64,000 bases of DNA. Origin: Enterobacter sp. CC120223-11 (GTDB lineage: Bacteria; Pseudomonadota; Gammaproteobacteria; Enterobacterales; Enterobacteriaceae). Numbering within the stretch: the first letter of the stretch is position 1; each line of letters begins with the position of its first letter. The DNA lies in NCBI RefSeq assembly GCF_900215375.1, contig NZ_OBEF01000008.1, forward strand, positions 62,001-126,000. Reading direction: 5' to 3'. The position numbers were made by a program, and so were the translations under genes. The notes under the pieces were generated by a model, which was not told the origin of the DNA, did not search any database, and saw only the letters and a list, made by a program, of their open reading frames with translations. This document shows positions 44,644-52,908 of this stretch, one piece after another.

Positions 44644-44676
44644 ATTACCACGCACTACTTCAATAAAGACTAAACG
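44644..44676 (-). promoter_or_regulatory. PhoP box and -10 of the mgrR candidate
   Basis: On the minus strand CGTTTA-GTCTT-TATTGA (44676-44660) matches the PhoP direct repeat (T/G)GTTTA-N5-(T/G)GTTTA at 9 of 12 positions; ten bases on stands GGTAAT. Box-to--10 spacing is that of PhoP-activated promoters. Confidence 0.55.
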
Positions 44677-44692
44677 AGCTATCTTATGGCTC

Positions 44693-44839
44693 TCACGCGC
44701 TTTTCCACGCTTTTTTATTGCTCTGGCTGACGCGCTGTCCTGGCCAGCAGCGTCGCGCTAAATTCTCTTGTATATCCTGTGCGGCAGGCTGATTTGTCCA
44801 GCGCCTGGTCGTGCGGCGTAAACCCGTCATCGTCTTCAT
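44693..44839 (-). CDS. Possible 48-residue basic small protein
   Basis: I do not recognise this product. It starts MKTMTGLRRTTRRWTNQPAA and ends SQSNKKAWKSA: strongly basic, no hydrophobic segment, two Cys-free ends and one Cys-Trp in the middle. GGAGG stands eight bases before the ATG, and a perfect -10 TATAAT lies at 44899-44894 on the same strand, with TTGACA farther up at a non-ideal 20-base spacing. Promoter, ribosome-binding site and ORF in series suggest a real gene, whose transcript would run toward the mgrR promoter. Basic composition suggests nucleic-acid or ribosome contact, which is only inference. Confidence 0.42.
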   Translation of the reverse strand: MKTMTGLRRTTRRWTNQPAAQDIQENLARRCWPGQRVSQSNKKAWKSA

Positions 44840-44956
44840 TACATCCTCCGGCAGTAGTTGTCTTCATCTATTATTTCAACAAGTTGCCGGGAGATTATAG
44901 CCAGTAGTTTGCCTTGTTATGTCAAAGATTGGCAGCGAGTGTAAAGAGCATGAGAG

Positions 44957-44979
44957 CAGGCGCACAAAGCGTGCGCCTG
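44957..44979 (-). repeat. Hairpin after the Exc2-like lipoprotein gene
   Basis: CAGGCGCAC-AAAGC-GTGCGCCTG is a perfect 9-base inverted repeat beyond the stop codon of the minus-strand lipoprotein gene. There is no T-run on its 3' side, so it is at best a weak terminator. Confidence 0.5.
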
Positions 44980-44992
44980 AAAAAGATGAGAC

Positions 44993-45394
44993 TTACTGAA
45001 CGCCGTTGTAACCGTCCAGGTAAGTTTTCGCCAGTTCATCGAACCACAGCTGGGCGTCTTTGTATTCAACAGTGCTTTGCCATTTATCGCTGGTATTACT
45101 GGCAAACGTCACGTCCACCTGATGCGGTTTTTCTGCCTCTTTGCGGATCGATGCCGCAAAGGCGTTGGCATAAGCCTGATCTTTACCGCTGGCTTTATCC
45201 GCCACCCCTTGTTGATACTGCGTCTTAAACTGCGGCAAATTCATGCTGTAGATTTTATTACGCGGCGTAACAAAATTACCGTTCAGCGTACCGGTCGTGT
45301 GCTGGCTAAAATACCAGGCATGTTTTTCCGGCGCGCTCTTTGCCGCACAGCCAGCCAGGCTGAGAGCCACGACTATTGTCATCAACTTTTTCAT
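44993..45394 (-). CDS. Exc2-family-like lipoprotein
   Basis: The protein has 133 residues. MKKLMTIVVALSLAGCAAKS is a lipoprotein signal with lipobox LAGC (Cys16). The mature part starts APEKHAWYFSQHTTGTLNGNFVTPRNKIYSMNLPQF and ends LAKTYLDGYNGVQ, which recalls the Exc2 lipoproteins first described from ColE1-type plasmids and also found on enterobacterial chromosomes. Entry-exclusion function should not be assumed for this chromosomal copy. The ATG at 45394 was chosen because it starts the signal peptide; AAGGAAAAATAAT precedes it. It follows a secreted-protein gene on the same strand. Confidence 0.7.
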   Translation of the reverse strand: MKKLMTIVVALSLAGCAAKSAPEKHAWYFSQHTTGTLNGNFVTPRNKIYSMNLPQFKTQYQQGVADKASGKDQAYANAFAASIRKEAEKPHQVDVTFASNTSDKWQSTVEYKDAQLWFDELAKTYLDGYNGVQ

Positions 45395-45443
45395 TATTAT
45401 TTTTCCTTGTGTGAAATTACACGTTGCAATTCTGTTCGGATAA

Positions 45444-45857
45444 TTAACGAACTGCAACCCCCGTCACTTTGCCTTTTGACGTCAGATCAAACTCTGCAAT
45501 AAATCCAGATTTTTCCCAGCGTGTTTCTTCTTCATTAAGAGGGCGCCAGCCGCCGGTATGCATATAATCGACGGCTTGCCCCTGATTTTTTCCGGCAATA
45601 TGCGAGTCCATGATACGGGCCACTTCCCGGGCGGCCTGCGGTTCAGCAGGGCCATTTCTATGATCGGCCTGTGATTGTGCGTGCTGATTTTGTTTCTTTG
45701 AATGGTGTGTGTTACACGTCCCGTTAGCATCACTAACCTGTGTGCAGCCCGATTTTTCCAGCTGGGCACGATAGGCTTCACTGATGGCAGATGCGGGTAA
45801 AGAAAACATGCCGCCCACGAGCGCGGTTGTGGCTAACATCATTAACGTTTTATTCAT
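45444..45857 (-). CDS. Hypothetical exported protein
   Basis: I do not recognise this protein. The 137 residues begin with a clear Sec signal peptide (MNKTLMMLATTALVGGMFSLPASA). The mature part has two Cys (SGCTQVSDANGTCNT) likely to form a disulfide, a His/Gln-rich linker (HHSKKQNQHAQSQADH), and a C-terminal part (VDYMHTGGWRPLNEEETRWEKSGFIAEFDLTSKGKVTGVAVR) of beta character. The second of two adjacent ATGs is used because AGGG then has seven-base spacing. A short gap separates it from the Exc2-like lipoprotein, so the two may form one unit. Confidence 0.7.
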   Translation of the reverse strand: MNKTLMMLATTALVGGMFSLPASAISEAYRAQLEKSGCTQVSDANGTCNTHHSKKQNQHAQSQADHRNGPAEPQAAREVARIMDSHIAGKNQGQAVDYMHTGGWRPLNEEETRWEKSGFIAEFDLTSKGKVTGVAVR

Positions 45858-46301
45858 CATTTAACCCTGAGCTTTATTAAAATAGTGCGCCTGTCAATCC
45901 AGTAATATTTATCTATCCTTTTTATGGCGCAAGGAAATGCTTCAGCCTGCATTGGCTGAATGCAGCATATTGAGTTCACACATGAATAACCAGTTAATAT
46001 CCCAGCGAAATATATGTTTTTATGGCTTTGTTTTTAAATGAGTTTTTATTTCCCCCGCCATTTTGTTGATTCATTGTTTTCACTCTGTTTGTGGAGTAAA
46101 GATAAACATCACATGACCTGTTTCAATGACCTGCCGTACAATACCGGAGAATAACAAATAATTCACCCACCAGTTTCGAATGAAAATCACTGAGACGTTC
46201 AGCCATAATTAAAAATATTATTCGCGAGCAGGCAAACTATTCCGGACATAAAAAAAGACCCCACAGGGTCTTTTTATTCATCCTTACGCAAGGACTCGAT
46301 G
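45858..46301. other. 444-base AT-rich intergenic region
   Basis: No gene seen. A perfect hairpin TTCAGCC-TGCATT-GGCTGAA lies at 45941-45960 without a T-run. The region otherwise holds AT-rich promoter-like sequence for the minus-strand gene at 45857 and the dcp terminator at its right end. Confidence 0.5.
46251..46275 (-). terminator. dcp terminator
   Basis: AAAAAAGACCC-CACA-GGGTCTTTTT is a symmetrical hairpin with A and T tails, 27 bases beyond the dcp stop; it can act in both directions. Confidence 0.9.
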
Positions 46302-48347
46302 CTATTCACTCAGTCCACGATTTTTTAGCATCGGCTCTGGGCGCGGATCGTGCCCGCGCCAGTCGCGGTAGAGCGCCTCAAGATCGCTGCTGTTGCCGCG
46401 CGATAATATCGCCTCGCGAAAACGCTGGCCGTTTTCACGGCTCAGGCCACCCTGCTCCACGAACCACTGGTAGCCGTCGTCCGCCAGCATCTGCGTCCAG
46501 ACATAGGCGTAATAGCCCGCCGCATAGCCGCCGCCAAAAATATGCGCAAAGTAGCTACTGCGGTAGCGTGGCGGAACAGCGGCGAGATCGAGTCCTTCGG
46601 CCCTGATGGCTTCTGATTCAAACGCATCGACATCGTCCGGCACCGTCTCCGGGTTCAGGCTGTGCCAGTGCATATCGAGCATTGCAGAGCTCACCAGCTC
46701 GGTCATGTCGTAGCCTTTGTTGAAGGTCGCCGCGCGCATCATGCTGTCGCGTAGCGCTTCGGGCATGGCTTCTCCGCTGTGATAATGGCGAGCAAAACGC
46801 GCGAAAACGTCCGGGTGCCGCGCCCAATGTTCGTTGATTTGCGAAGGAAACTCGACAAAATCACGGGGCGTATTTGTGCCAGACAGACGCGGATAGCGCT
46901 GGGTCGCAAACAGCCCGTGCAGGGTATGACCAAATTCGTGGAACAGCGTCACCACGTCATCCCAGCTGAGCAACGCAGGATTCCCCGCCGTCGGTTTCGG
47001 ATAATTACAGACGTTGTAGATGACCGGTTGCTGCTCCAGCAGCGTCGACTGCGGCACAAAGTTGTCCATCCACGCGCCGCCGCCCTTTGAATCGCGGGCG
47101 AAGAAATCGCCATAGAACAGCGCCAGCCCTTCACCGTTCGCATCAAAAATTTCCCACACTCGCACGTCCGGGTGGTAAACGGGAATATCAAAACGCTCAA
47201 CGAAGCGAATGCCAAAAAGCTCGGAAGCCGTCCAGAATACGCCCTCCGTCAGGACGTTGTTCAGTTCCAGATAAGGTTTGATTTTGGCTTCATCTAGCGC
47301 GAATCGTGCCAGCCGTACCTGCTCGGCGTAGCGGGCCCAGTCCCAGGCCTGCGCGGTAAACCCACCCTGCTGTTCGTCGATAACATGCTGAATATCTGCC
47401 AGTTCACGCTCGGCACGCGCGCGCGCCGCAGGCGCAATTTTGCGCATAAAGGTAAAGGCGGCCTCAGGTGTTTTCGCCATCTGGTCAGCCATGCTCCAGC
47501 TGGCGTAATCAGGATAGCCGAGCAGCGCGGCCTGCCGGGCGCGGATGGCCGCCAGGCGCAGGACCGTCGTCCGGGTGTCGTGCCTGTCACCCTGCTCGTT
47601 GCGCACCCAGCCCATTTTAAACAGATTCTCGCGGGTCTGGCGGTCGCGAAGCTGGGCCAGCGCCGGATGCTGAGTGAAGTTCAGCAACGGAATCAGCCAG
47701 CGGTCGGTCAATCCCTTCTCTTGCGCAGCGCTGGCCGCGGCGGCAATCTCCTCTTCGGTCAGGCCATCAAGCTGATGACGATAATCGAGTACCAGCCCAC
47801 CGGATTTGGCGGCAGCCAGCAGGCTCTGATTAAACCGGGTGCTGAGCGTGGCGGCTTCGGTGTTCAGCTCTCGCAGCTGCGCTTTTTGCTCTGCGTTGAG
47901 CTTCGCCCCGGAAAGGATAAAACGCTGATGCACAACCTCTATCAGGCGCAGCGATTCGGCATCCAGCCCCAGAGCGTCACGCTTGTTCCACAGTTCATCG
48001 ACGCGTGCGAACAACGCATCATTGAGGTAAATATCATTGGCAAGCCCCGCCAGTTCGGCGGAGAACTGCTCATCAAGCTGCTGAAGTCGGTCATTGGTGT
48101 GAGCGTTGGTCATCGCGAAGAAAACGGAGGTCACGCGATTGAGCAATGCCCCGCTTTTCTCCAGCGCCACAAAGGTATTCTCAAAAGTGGCTGGCTGCGC
48201 GCTCCCGGCAATGGCGGCAATCTCTTCGCGCTTGCGGCGCAGGCCTGCATCAAACGCCGGACGATAGTGCTCGTCCTCAATCAGATCGAAACGGGGTGCC
48301 TGGTACGGCAGCAGGCTGACGGTCAAAAAAGGATTTTCAGAGTACAT
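46302..48347 (-). CDS. dcp: Peptidyl-dipeptidase Dcp
   Basis: An M3-family zinc metallopeptidase of 681 residues that removes C-terminal dipeptides. The zinc motif LFHEFGHTLHGLFA (HExxH) is complete, with the third ligand in the downstream segment NEHWA-type (FVEFPSQINEHWARHP). It agrees with E. coli Dcp along its length: NPFL start, TSVFFAMTxAHTND, DQMAKTPEAA, VRVWEIFDxNGxGLALFYGDFFARDSKxGGAWM, SGTNTPRDFVEFPSQINEHWA, PPRYRSSYFAHIFGGGYAAGYYAY. GGAG precedes the ATG. It follows xdhC by 32 bases on the same strand but normally is its own unit. Confidence 0.96.
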   Translation of the reverse strand: MYSENPFLTVSLLPYQAPRFDLIEDEHYRPAFDAGLRRKREEIAAIAGSAQPATFENTFVALEKSGALLNRVTSVFFAMTNAHTNDRLQQLDEQFSAELAGLANDIYLNDALFARVDELWNKRDALGLDAESLRLIEVVHQRFILSGAKLNAEQKAQLRELNTEAATLSTRFNQSLLAAAKSGGLVLDYRHQLDGLTEEEIAAAASAAQEKGLTDRWLIPLLNFTQHPALAQLRDRQTRENLFKMGWVRNEQGDRHDTRTTVLRLAAIRARQAALLGYPDYASWSMADQMAKTPEAAFTFMRKIAPAARARAERELADIQHVIDEQQGGFTAQAWDWARYAEQVRLARFALDEAKIKPYLELNNVLTEGVFWTASELFGIRFVERFDIPVYHPDVRVWEIFDANGEGLALFYGDFFARDSKGGGAWMDNFVPQSTLLEQQPVIYNVCNYPKPTAGNPALLSWDDVVTLFHEFGHTLHGLFATQRYPRLSGTNTPRDFVEFPSQINEHWARHPDVFARFARHYHSGEAMPEALRDSMMRAATFNKGYDMTELVSSAMLDMHWHSLNPETVPDDVDAFESEAIRAEGLDLAAVPPRYRSSYFAHIFGGGYAAGYYAYVWTQMLADDGYQWFVEQGGLSRENGQRFREAILSRGNSSDLEALYRDWRGHDPRPEPMLKNRGLSE

Positions 48348-48379
48348 TTTTTACTCCAGAACGCGTGATTTTCCTTAGA

Positions 48380-49147
48380 TTAGGCAACCCCTTGATAAAC
48401 CGCAATGATTTCACCCGCCACCGCCACGGCAATCTCCGCAGGGAGTTTGCCCTTCACATCCGGCAGCCCCATTGGGCAGCGCATGGTTTGCAGCCTGTCG
48501 CGGCCAATCCCTTTGCCTTCGAGCAAATAATCAAAGCGCTGGCGTTTGGTCTGTGAGCCAATCACGCCGAGATAGCGGTAGCTCCCCCGACGCAGCAGCG
48601 TTTCTGCCAGCGCAAGATCGAGCGGGTGATGATGAGTCATGACGACAAACAGGCTGTTAACCGGGGCGTGGCTCGCTACTTCGCACGGGTCATCCGTGTG
48701 AATGCAGTTCACGCCCGCCGGGGGGCTGCCAAACTGCGACTGCCGTTCATCCACCCAGTTTACTCTGCAAGGCAGCGTGGCAAGAATAGCCACCAGCGCC
48801 TGGCCGACGTGCCCGGCACCGAAAACGAAGATCTCCGGCAGCGCGCGTCCCCAGGGTTCGAACAGCACCTGCGTCATACCGCCGCAGCATTGCCCGGTGC
48901 GCGCCCCCAGGGCAAAGGTCTCCTGTCGGGGCGTGCTGACGCCACTCGCCAGCATCTCTCGCGCAATCGCCATGCACTGAAATTCCAGGTTGCCGCCGCC
49001 GATGGTGAGCCAGCTGTCATCCTGACTTACGACCATTTTGGTGCCCGCTTCACGCGGCACCGAGCCCTTGTCCTGCAACAGCGTCAGGATCACCGCGGGC
49101 ACCCGCCGCGCTCTCAGGTGCAGCAGCACATCAAGCCAGTCGTCCAT
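48380..49147 (-). CDS. xdhC: Xanthine dehydrogenase accessory protein XdhC
   Basis: The protein has 255 residues. XdhC proteins bind molybdenum cofactor, help sulfurate it and insert it into XdhB. The N-terminal part has VILTLLQDKGSVPREAGTKMVV and the Cys pair GQCCGGM; the C-terminal part is a Rossmann domain (PEIFVFGAGHVGQALVAIL, VVMTHHHPLDLALAETLL, YLGVIGSQTKRQRF). The start overlaps the end of xdhB by 17 bases. It is the last gene of guaD-xdhA-xdhB-xdhC. Confidence 0.93.
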   Translation of the reverse strand: MDDWLDVLLHLRARRVPAVILTLLQDKGSVPREAGTKMVVSQDDSWLTIGGGNLEFQCMAIAREMLASGVSTPRQETFALGARTGQCCGGMTQVLFEPWGRALPEIFVFGAGHVGQALVAILATLPCRVNWVDERQSQFGSPPAGVNCIHTDDPCEVASHAPVNSLFVVMTHHHPLDLALAETLLRRGSYRYLGVIGSQTKRQRFDYLLEGKGIGRDRLQTMRCPMGLPDVKGKLPAEIAVAVAGEIIAVYQGVA

Positions 49148-51497
49148 CCCACACCTCCAGCCTGCTCACGCCAGCCAGCACGCGCTCCGGCGTCGCGGGG
49201 GTATCGAGATGCGGGTGCACGCGATAATCCGCCACCGACGCAATCGCGTCCTGAAGTGCACACCAGACGGAAATGCCGAGCATAAACGGCGGTTCGCCCA
49301 CCGCCTTTGAGCGATACACCGTCTCCTCGCTATTGGCATGGGCCTCCAGCAGGGAGACATTGAAAATCTCTGGCATATCGTTCACCGCCGGAATTTTGTA
49401 GCTCATCGGTCCGTCGGTCAGCAGCCGTCCCTTGTTGTCCCAGCGGAGTTCCTCGGTAGTGAGCCAGCCTGCGCCCTGCATAAATCCGCCCTCGATTTGC
49501 CCGATATCAAGGGCCGGGTTCAGCGACTGGCCCACGTCGTGCAGAATGTCGGTGCGCAGCAGGCGATATTCGCCAGTCAGCGTGTCGACAATCACCTCTG
49601 AGCAGGCCGCGCCCCAGGCGAAATAATAAAACGGCTCGCCGCGTCCGGCCTGACGGTCATAGTGAATGCCTGGCACTTTGTAGAAGCCCGTTGCGGAGAG
49701 CGGCACCTGGTTCAGCCAGGCCTGCATCGCCACCTGAGCAAAGCTGAAGTATTGTGATTTTACCTGCACGATCCCGCCGGAGAAGACGACCTGCTCAGGC
49801 GCACAGTCATGCTGCTGGCAGAGCATGTCGGTCAGCCTCTGGCGAAGCGTCAGGGCGGCAATCTCCGCCGCCTTACCGTTTAAATCGGCCCCTGAGGACG
49901 CGGCTGTGGGCGAAGTGTTGGGCACTTTCCCTGTGCTGGTGGCCGTCACCTGAATCGTCTCCAGCGGAATTTGCAGCACGCTGGCAACCACCTGCGCCAC
50001 TTTGGTATTCAGGCCCTGGCCCATCTCCGTGCCGCCGTGATTGAGCTGCACCGTGCCATCGCTGTAAATCAGGATCAGCGCGCCCGCCTGATTCAGAAAA
50101 CTGGAGGTGAAAGAGATGCCGAACTTCACCGGCGTCAGCGCCAGCCCGCGCTTGAGCACCGGGCTTTGCGCGTTATATTCGGCAATTTCCGCCCGCCGCG
50201 TGCTGTATTCTGCGCTGTCGGCCAGTTGACCCGTCACCGTCTGCGCCAGGTTTTGCTTCACAGTCTGATGGTAATGGGTAACGTTGCGTCCTTCGTCCGT
50301 ATAAAAATTCCGCTGCCGCACGACCAGCGGATCGAGATGCAAATGGCGTGCAATGGCATCCATGATTTGCTCGATGGCGACCATTCCCTGCGGCCCGCCA
50401 AAGCCGCGAAACGCGGTATTAGAGGCCAGATTGGTGCGGCAGCGGTAGCCGGTCACTCGCGTATCACCGAGGTAATAAGCGTTATCGGCATGAAACATTG
50501 CCCGGTCGCAAATGGATCCCGACAAATCGAGCGAATAGCCGCAGTTAGCTGCCAGATCGATAACCACGCCCTGCAGTACGCCCTCGGCGTTGAACCCCAC
50601 GTCGTAGCGGACAAAGAATGGATGGCGCTTGCCGGTGAGGCGCATATCGTCCCGCCGCGACAGCCGCAGCTTTGCCGGGCGACCGGTCAGCCGCGCCGCC
50701 AGCGCCGCATGGCAGGCAATGCCCGCCGCCTGGGTTTCTTTCCCGCCGAAGCCGCCACCCATGCGCCGTACATCTACAGTGATTTTGCTCTGCGTCACGC
50801 CGAGAACCGAGGCCACCAGTTTTTGCACTTCAGTGGGATGTTGCGTGGAGGACCAGATCTGCATCGTGGCATCTTCACCGGGCAGTGCCAGCGCCACCTG
50901 GCCTTCCAGGTAGAAATGCTCCTGGCCGCCAATGTGGAACTGCCCCTGCAAACGGTGTGGAGCATGGGCCAGCGCCGCATCCGCATCGCCGCGCTGCTGC
51001 ACGTGCGGCTGCTCGACAAAATGGCCTTTCGCCAGTGCCTCTTCCACGTCCAGGATGGCTTCCAGTGGCTCAAATTCAACGCTGACGGCGCAGGCTCCGG
51101 CACGTGCGGCTTCCGGCGAATGCGCCACCACCATCAGCATCACCTGGCCATGGTATTCGACGATATCTCTGGCAAAAAGGGGATCGCCGGGCGCCAGCGG
51201 GCCAATATCCAGCTCGCCGGGCACATCCTGCCAGCCAAGCACGCGAACCACGCCGGGTACGGCCAGGCAAGCAGCGGTATCGATGCTCAGAATGCGGCCA
51301 TGGGCGCAGTCGCTCAGGACCGGACAGAGGTGCAGCATACCGGCCAGCGACGTTTTATCGTCGATATACTCCGCCTCGCCGCTGACGTGGCGTTCGGCGC
51401 TTTCATGGACGCGCGACTTTCCCGCCGTGCCCGCCATCTGAGCCTGAAACTGCGCCTTCAGCACCTCTTCTGAAACCACCGGGGGTTTAACGGACAT
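49131..51497 (-). CDS. xdhB: Xanthine dehydrogenase molybdopterin-binding subunit XdhB
   Basis: The protein has 788 residues, the size of Rhodobacter-type XdhB. It oxidises hypoxanthine and xanthine to urate in the cytoplasm. Family motifs in order: ESAERHVSGEAEYIDD, RMGGGFGGKETQA (cofactor dithiolene contact), TAFRGFGGPQGMVAIEQIMD (substrate Arg), GGTEMGQGLNTKVAQVVA, and the C-terminal SKAVGEPPFMLGISVWCALQDAI, where Glu of GEPP is the catalytic base. It overlaps xdhA by 11 bases and xdhC by 17. Confidence 0.95.
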   Translation of the reverse strand: MSVKPPVVSEEVLKAQFQAQMAGTAGKSRVHESAERHVSGEAEYIDDKTSLAGMLHLCPVLSDCAHGRILSIDTAACLAVPGVVRVLGWQDVPGELDIGPLAPGDPLFARDIVEYHGQVMLMVVAHSPEAARAGACAVSVEFEPLEAILDVEEALAKGHFVEQPHVQQRGDADAALAHAPHRLQGQFHIGGQEHFYLEGQVALALPGEDATMQIWSSTQHPTEVQKLVASVLGVTQSKITVDVRRMGGGFGGKETQAAGIACHAALAARLTGRPAKLRLSRRDDMRLTGKRHPFFVRYDVGFNAEGVLQGVVIDLAANCGYSLDLSGSICDRAMFHADNAYYLGDTRVTGYRCRTNLASNTAFRGFGGPQGMVAIEQIMDAIARHLHLDPLVVRQRNFYTDEGRNVTHYHQTVKQNLAQTVTGQLADSAEYSTRRAEIAEYNAQSPVLKRGLALTPVKFGISFTSSFLNQAGALILIYSDGTVQLNHGGTEMGQGLNTKVAQVVASVLQIPLETIQVTATSTGKVPNTSPTAASSGADLNGKAAEIAALTLRQRLTDMLCQQHDCAPEQVVFSGGIVQVKSQYFSFAQVAMQAWLNQVPLSATGFYKVPGIHYDRQAGRGEPFYYFAWGAACSEVIVDTLTGEYRLLRTDILHDVGQSLNPALDIGQIEGGFMQGAGWLTTEELRWDNKGRLLTDGPMSYKIPAVNDMPEIFNVSLLEAHANSEETVYRSKAVGEPPFMLGISVWCALQDAIASVADYRVHPHLDTPATPERVLAGVSRLEVWDGRLA

Positions 51498-52908
51498 AGT
51501 CTTTCACCTCCACGGCGTGCGCCGTCGTTGTCATTTGCAGGAGATAGCGTTTCAGCAGGTTTTGTGCGACCTGCAGACGGTAATCTGCGCTGGCACGGAA
51601 GTCGCTCAGGGGTGAAAACTCTGCCGTCAGCGCTTTTGCAGCTGAGGTGAAGGTTTCCTGGTTTAGCGGCTGTCCTGTTAAAGCCGCTTCGCAGCGGTAA
51701 GCCCTTGCGGGCGTGGCCGCCATGCCTCCGAAGGCGATTCTTGCGCGGACGATGACGCCCCTTTCAACATCAAGATTGATGGCCGCAAACACGGCAGAAA
51801 TGTCATCCTCCCGACGTTTGGAGACTTTCCACAGGCGCAAGCCTCGTGACAACGTCACGTCATCAATCAGAATATGCGTGATGAACTCACCCGCCTGAAG
51901 CAGCGTCTGTCGGTAGCCTGTGAAAAATTCTGCCAGCGGTACTTCGCGCGTCTGTGAGCCACAGCGCAGGCGGAGTCTTGCCTCCATCGCCAGCAGCGCC
52001 GGGGCACAGTCGCCAATCGGTGAGGCGTTGGCAAGATTCCCCCCGAGCGTGCCCTGCTGGCGAATCTGCCAGGAGGCAAAGCGATCCAGCATTTCGCTGA
52101 ATGCCGGAAGGCTTGTTTTCAGTTCACGCTGGCAACGATCGAGCGAGGTCATTGCCCCGATAGTCAGTCGATTGCCCTGCAATTCGATGTCGTTCAGTTC
52201 GCTGACGCGCGCCAGTGATATCAGCCTTGCGTGACGCTGATGCGCCTGAGTAATCAGCAGATTAAGATCGGTGCCGCCCGCCAGCAGCCGCGCCTGCGGG
52301 TAGTGCAGATATGCCGCCGCCAGCGCGTCCAGCGATTCCGGCATCAGCAAATTCTCACTGGATTGCGCGCCAATGCCCTGCAGGCGCTGCACGGTTTCTG
52401 CCTCATGTTCGGGGAACGAATCTGTGACAGGCGACTTCAGAAGCTGCATCGCTGCTTCAACGATGGGCCGGTAGCCCGTGCAGCGACAAAGGTTACCACC
52501 CAGATGGTGCGCCACGGTGGCGCTGTCGGCTTGAGGAGCATGCTTACACATCACAAAGGTAGACATCACAATGCCAGGCGTGCAAAAACCGCATTGCGAA
52601 GCGTGCCCGCAGGCAAGAGTCTGCTGCACAGGATGCAGTTCGCCGTGGTGTGCCAGGTCCTCAACCGTCAGCAACTGCTTGCCGTGCAGCTGGCCGACCA
52701 GCAGCAGACACGCGTTGGCGCTGCTGTAGCGAATTTTTCCCTCTTCAGCCGTGCCGACGACCACCGTGCAGGCCCCGCAGTCACCAGAGGCGCAGCCCTC
52801 TTTGGTCCCGCAGCGCCGCTGGTCGTTGCGCAGCCAGTTCAGGACGGTGAGATTTGGGTCGACGTTTTCAATCGAAATAACGTGCTGGTTAAGCAAAAAT
52901 TGCGTCAT
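51487..52908 (-). CDS. xdhA: Xanthine dehydrogenase FAD/iron-sulfur subunit XdhA
   Basis: The protein has 473 residues. Two [2Fe-2S] clusters are seen: plant-type GTKEGCASGDCGACTVV with NACL, and the helical-domain pair SQCGFCTPGIVM and GGNLCRCTGYRPI. The FAD domain follows with LLAGGTDLNLLI and GTLGGNLANASPIGDCAPALLAM. Electrons pass from XdhB to NAD+ through it. The ATG at 52908 overlaps the guaD stop (ATGA), which decides it over a longer upstream reading. Confidence 0.94.
   Translation of the reverse strand: MTQFLLNQHVISIENVDPNLTVLNWLRNDQRRCGTKEGCASGDCGACTVVVGTAEEGKIRYSSANACLLLVGQLHGKQLLTVEDLAHHGELHPVQQTLACGHASQCGFCTPGIVMSTFVMCKHAPQADSATVAHHLGGNLCRCTGYRPIVEAAMQLLKSPVTDSFPEHEAETVQRLQGIGAQSSENLLMPESLDALAAAYLHYPQARLLAGGTDLNLLITQAHQRHARLISLARVSELNDIELQGNRLTIGAMTSLDRCQRELKTSLPAFSEMLDRFASWQIRQQGTLGGNLANASPIGDCAPALLAMEARLRLRCGSQTREVPLAEFFTGYRQTLLQAGEFITHILIDDVTLSRGLRLWKVSKRREDDISAVFAAINLDVERGVIVRARIAFGGMAATPARAYRCEAALTGQPLNQETFTSAAKALTAEFSPLSDFRASADYRLQVAQNLLKRYLLQMTTTAHAVEVKDYVR

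Noticed and set aside
45981-46127. Short ORFs (19 and 13 codons) in the AT-rich gap before dcp
   Set aside because: No ribosome-binding site for the first; the second ends after 13 codons. Chance ORFs in AT-rich DNA are expected.
49971-51473. 500-codon plus-strand ORF opposite xdhB
   Set aside because: Shadow of xdhB; the minus strand carries complete molybdenum-hydroxylase motifs and coupled neighbours.
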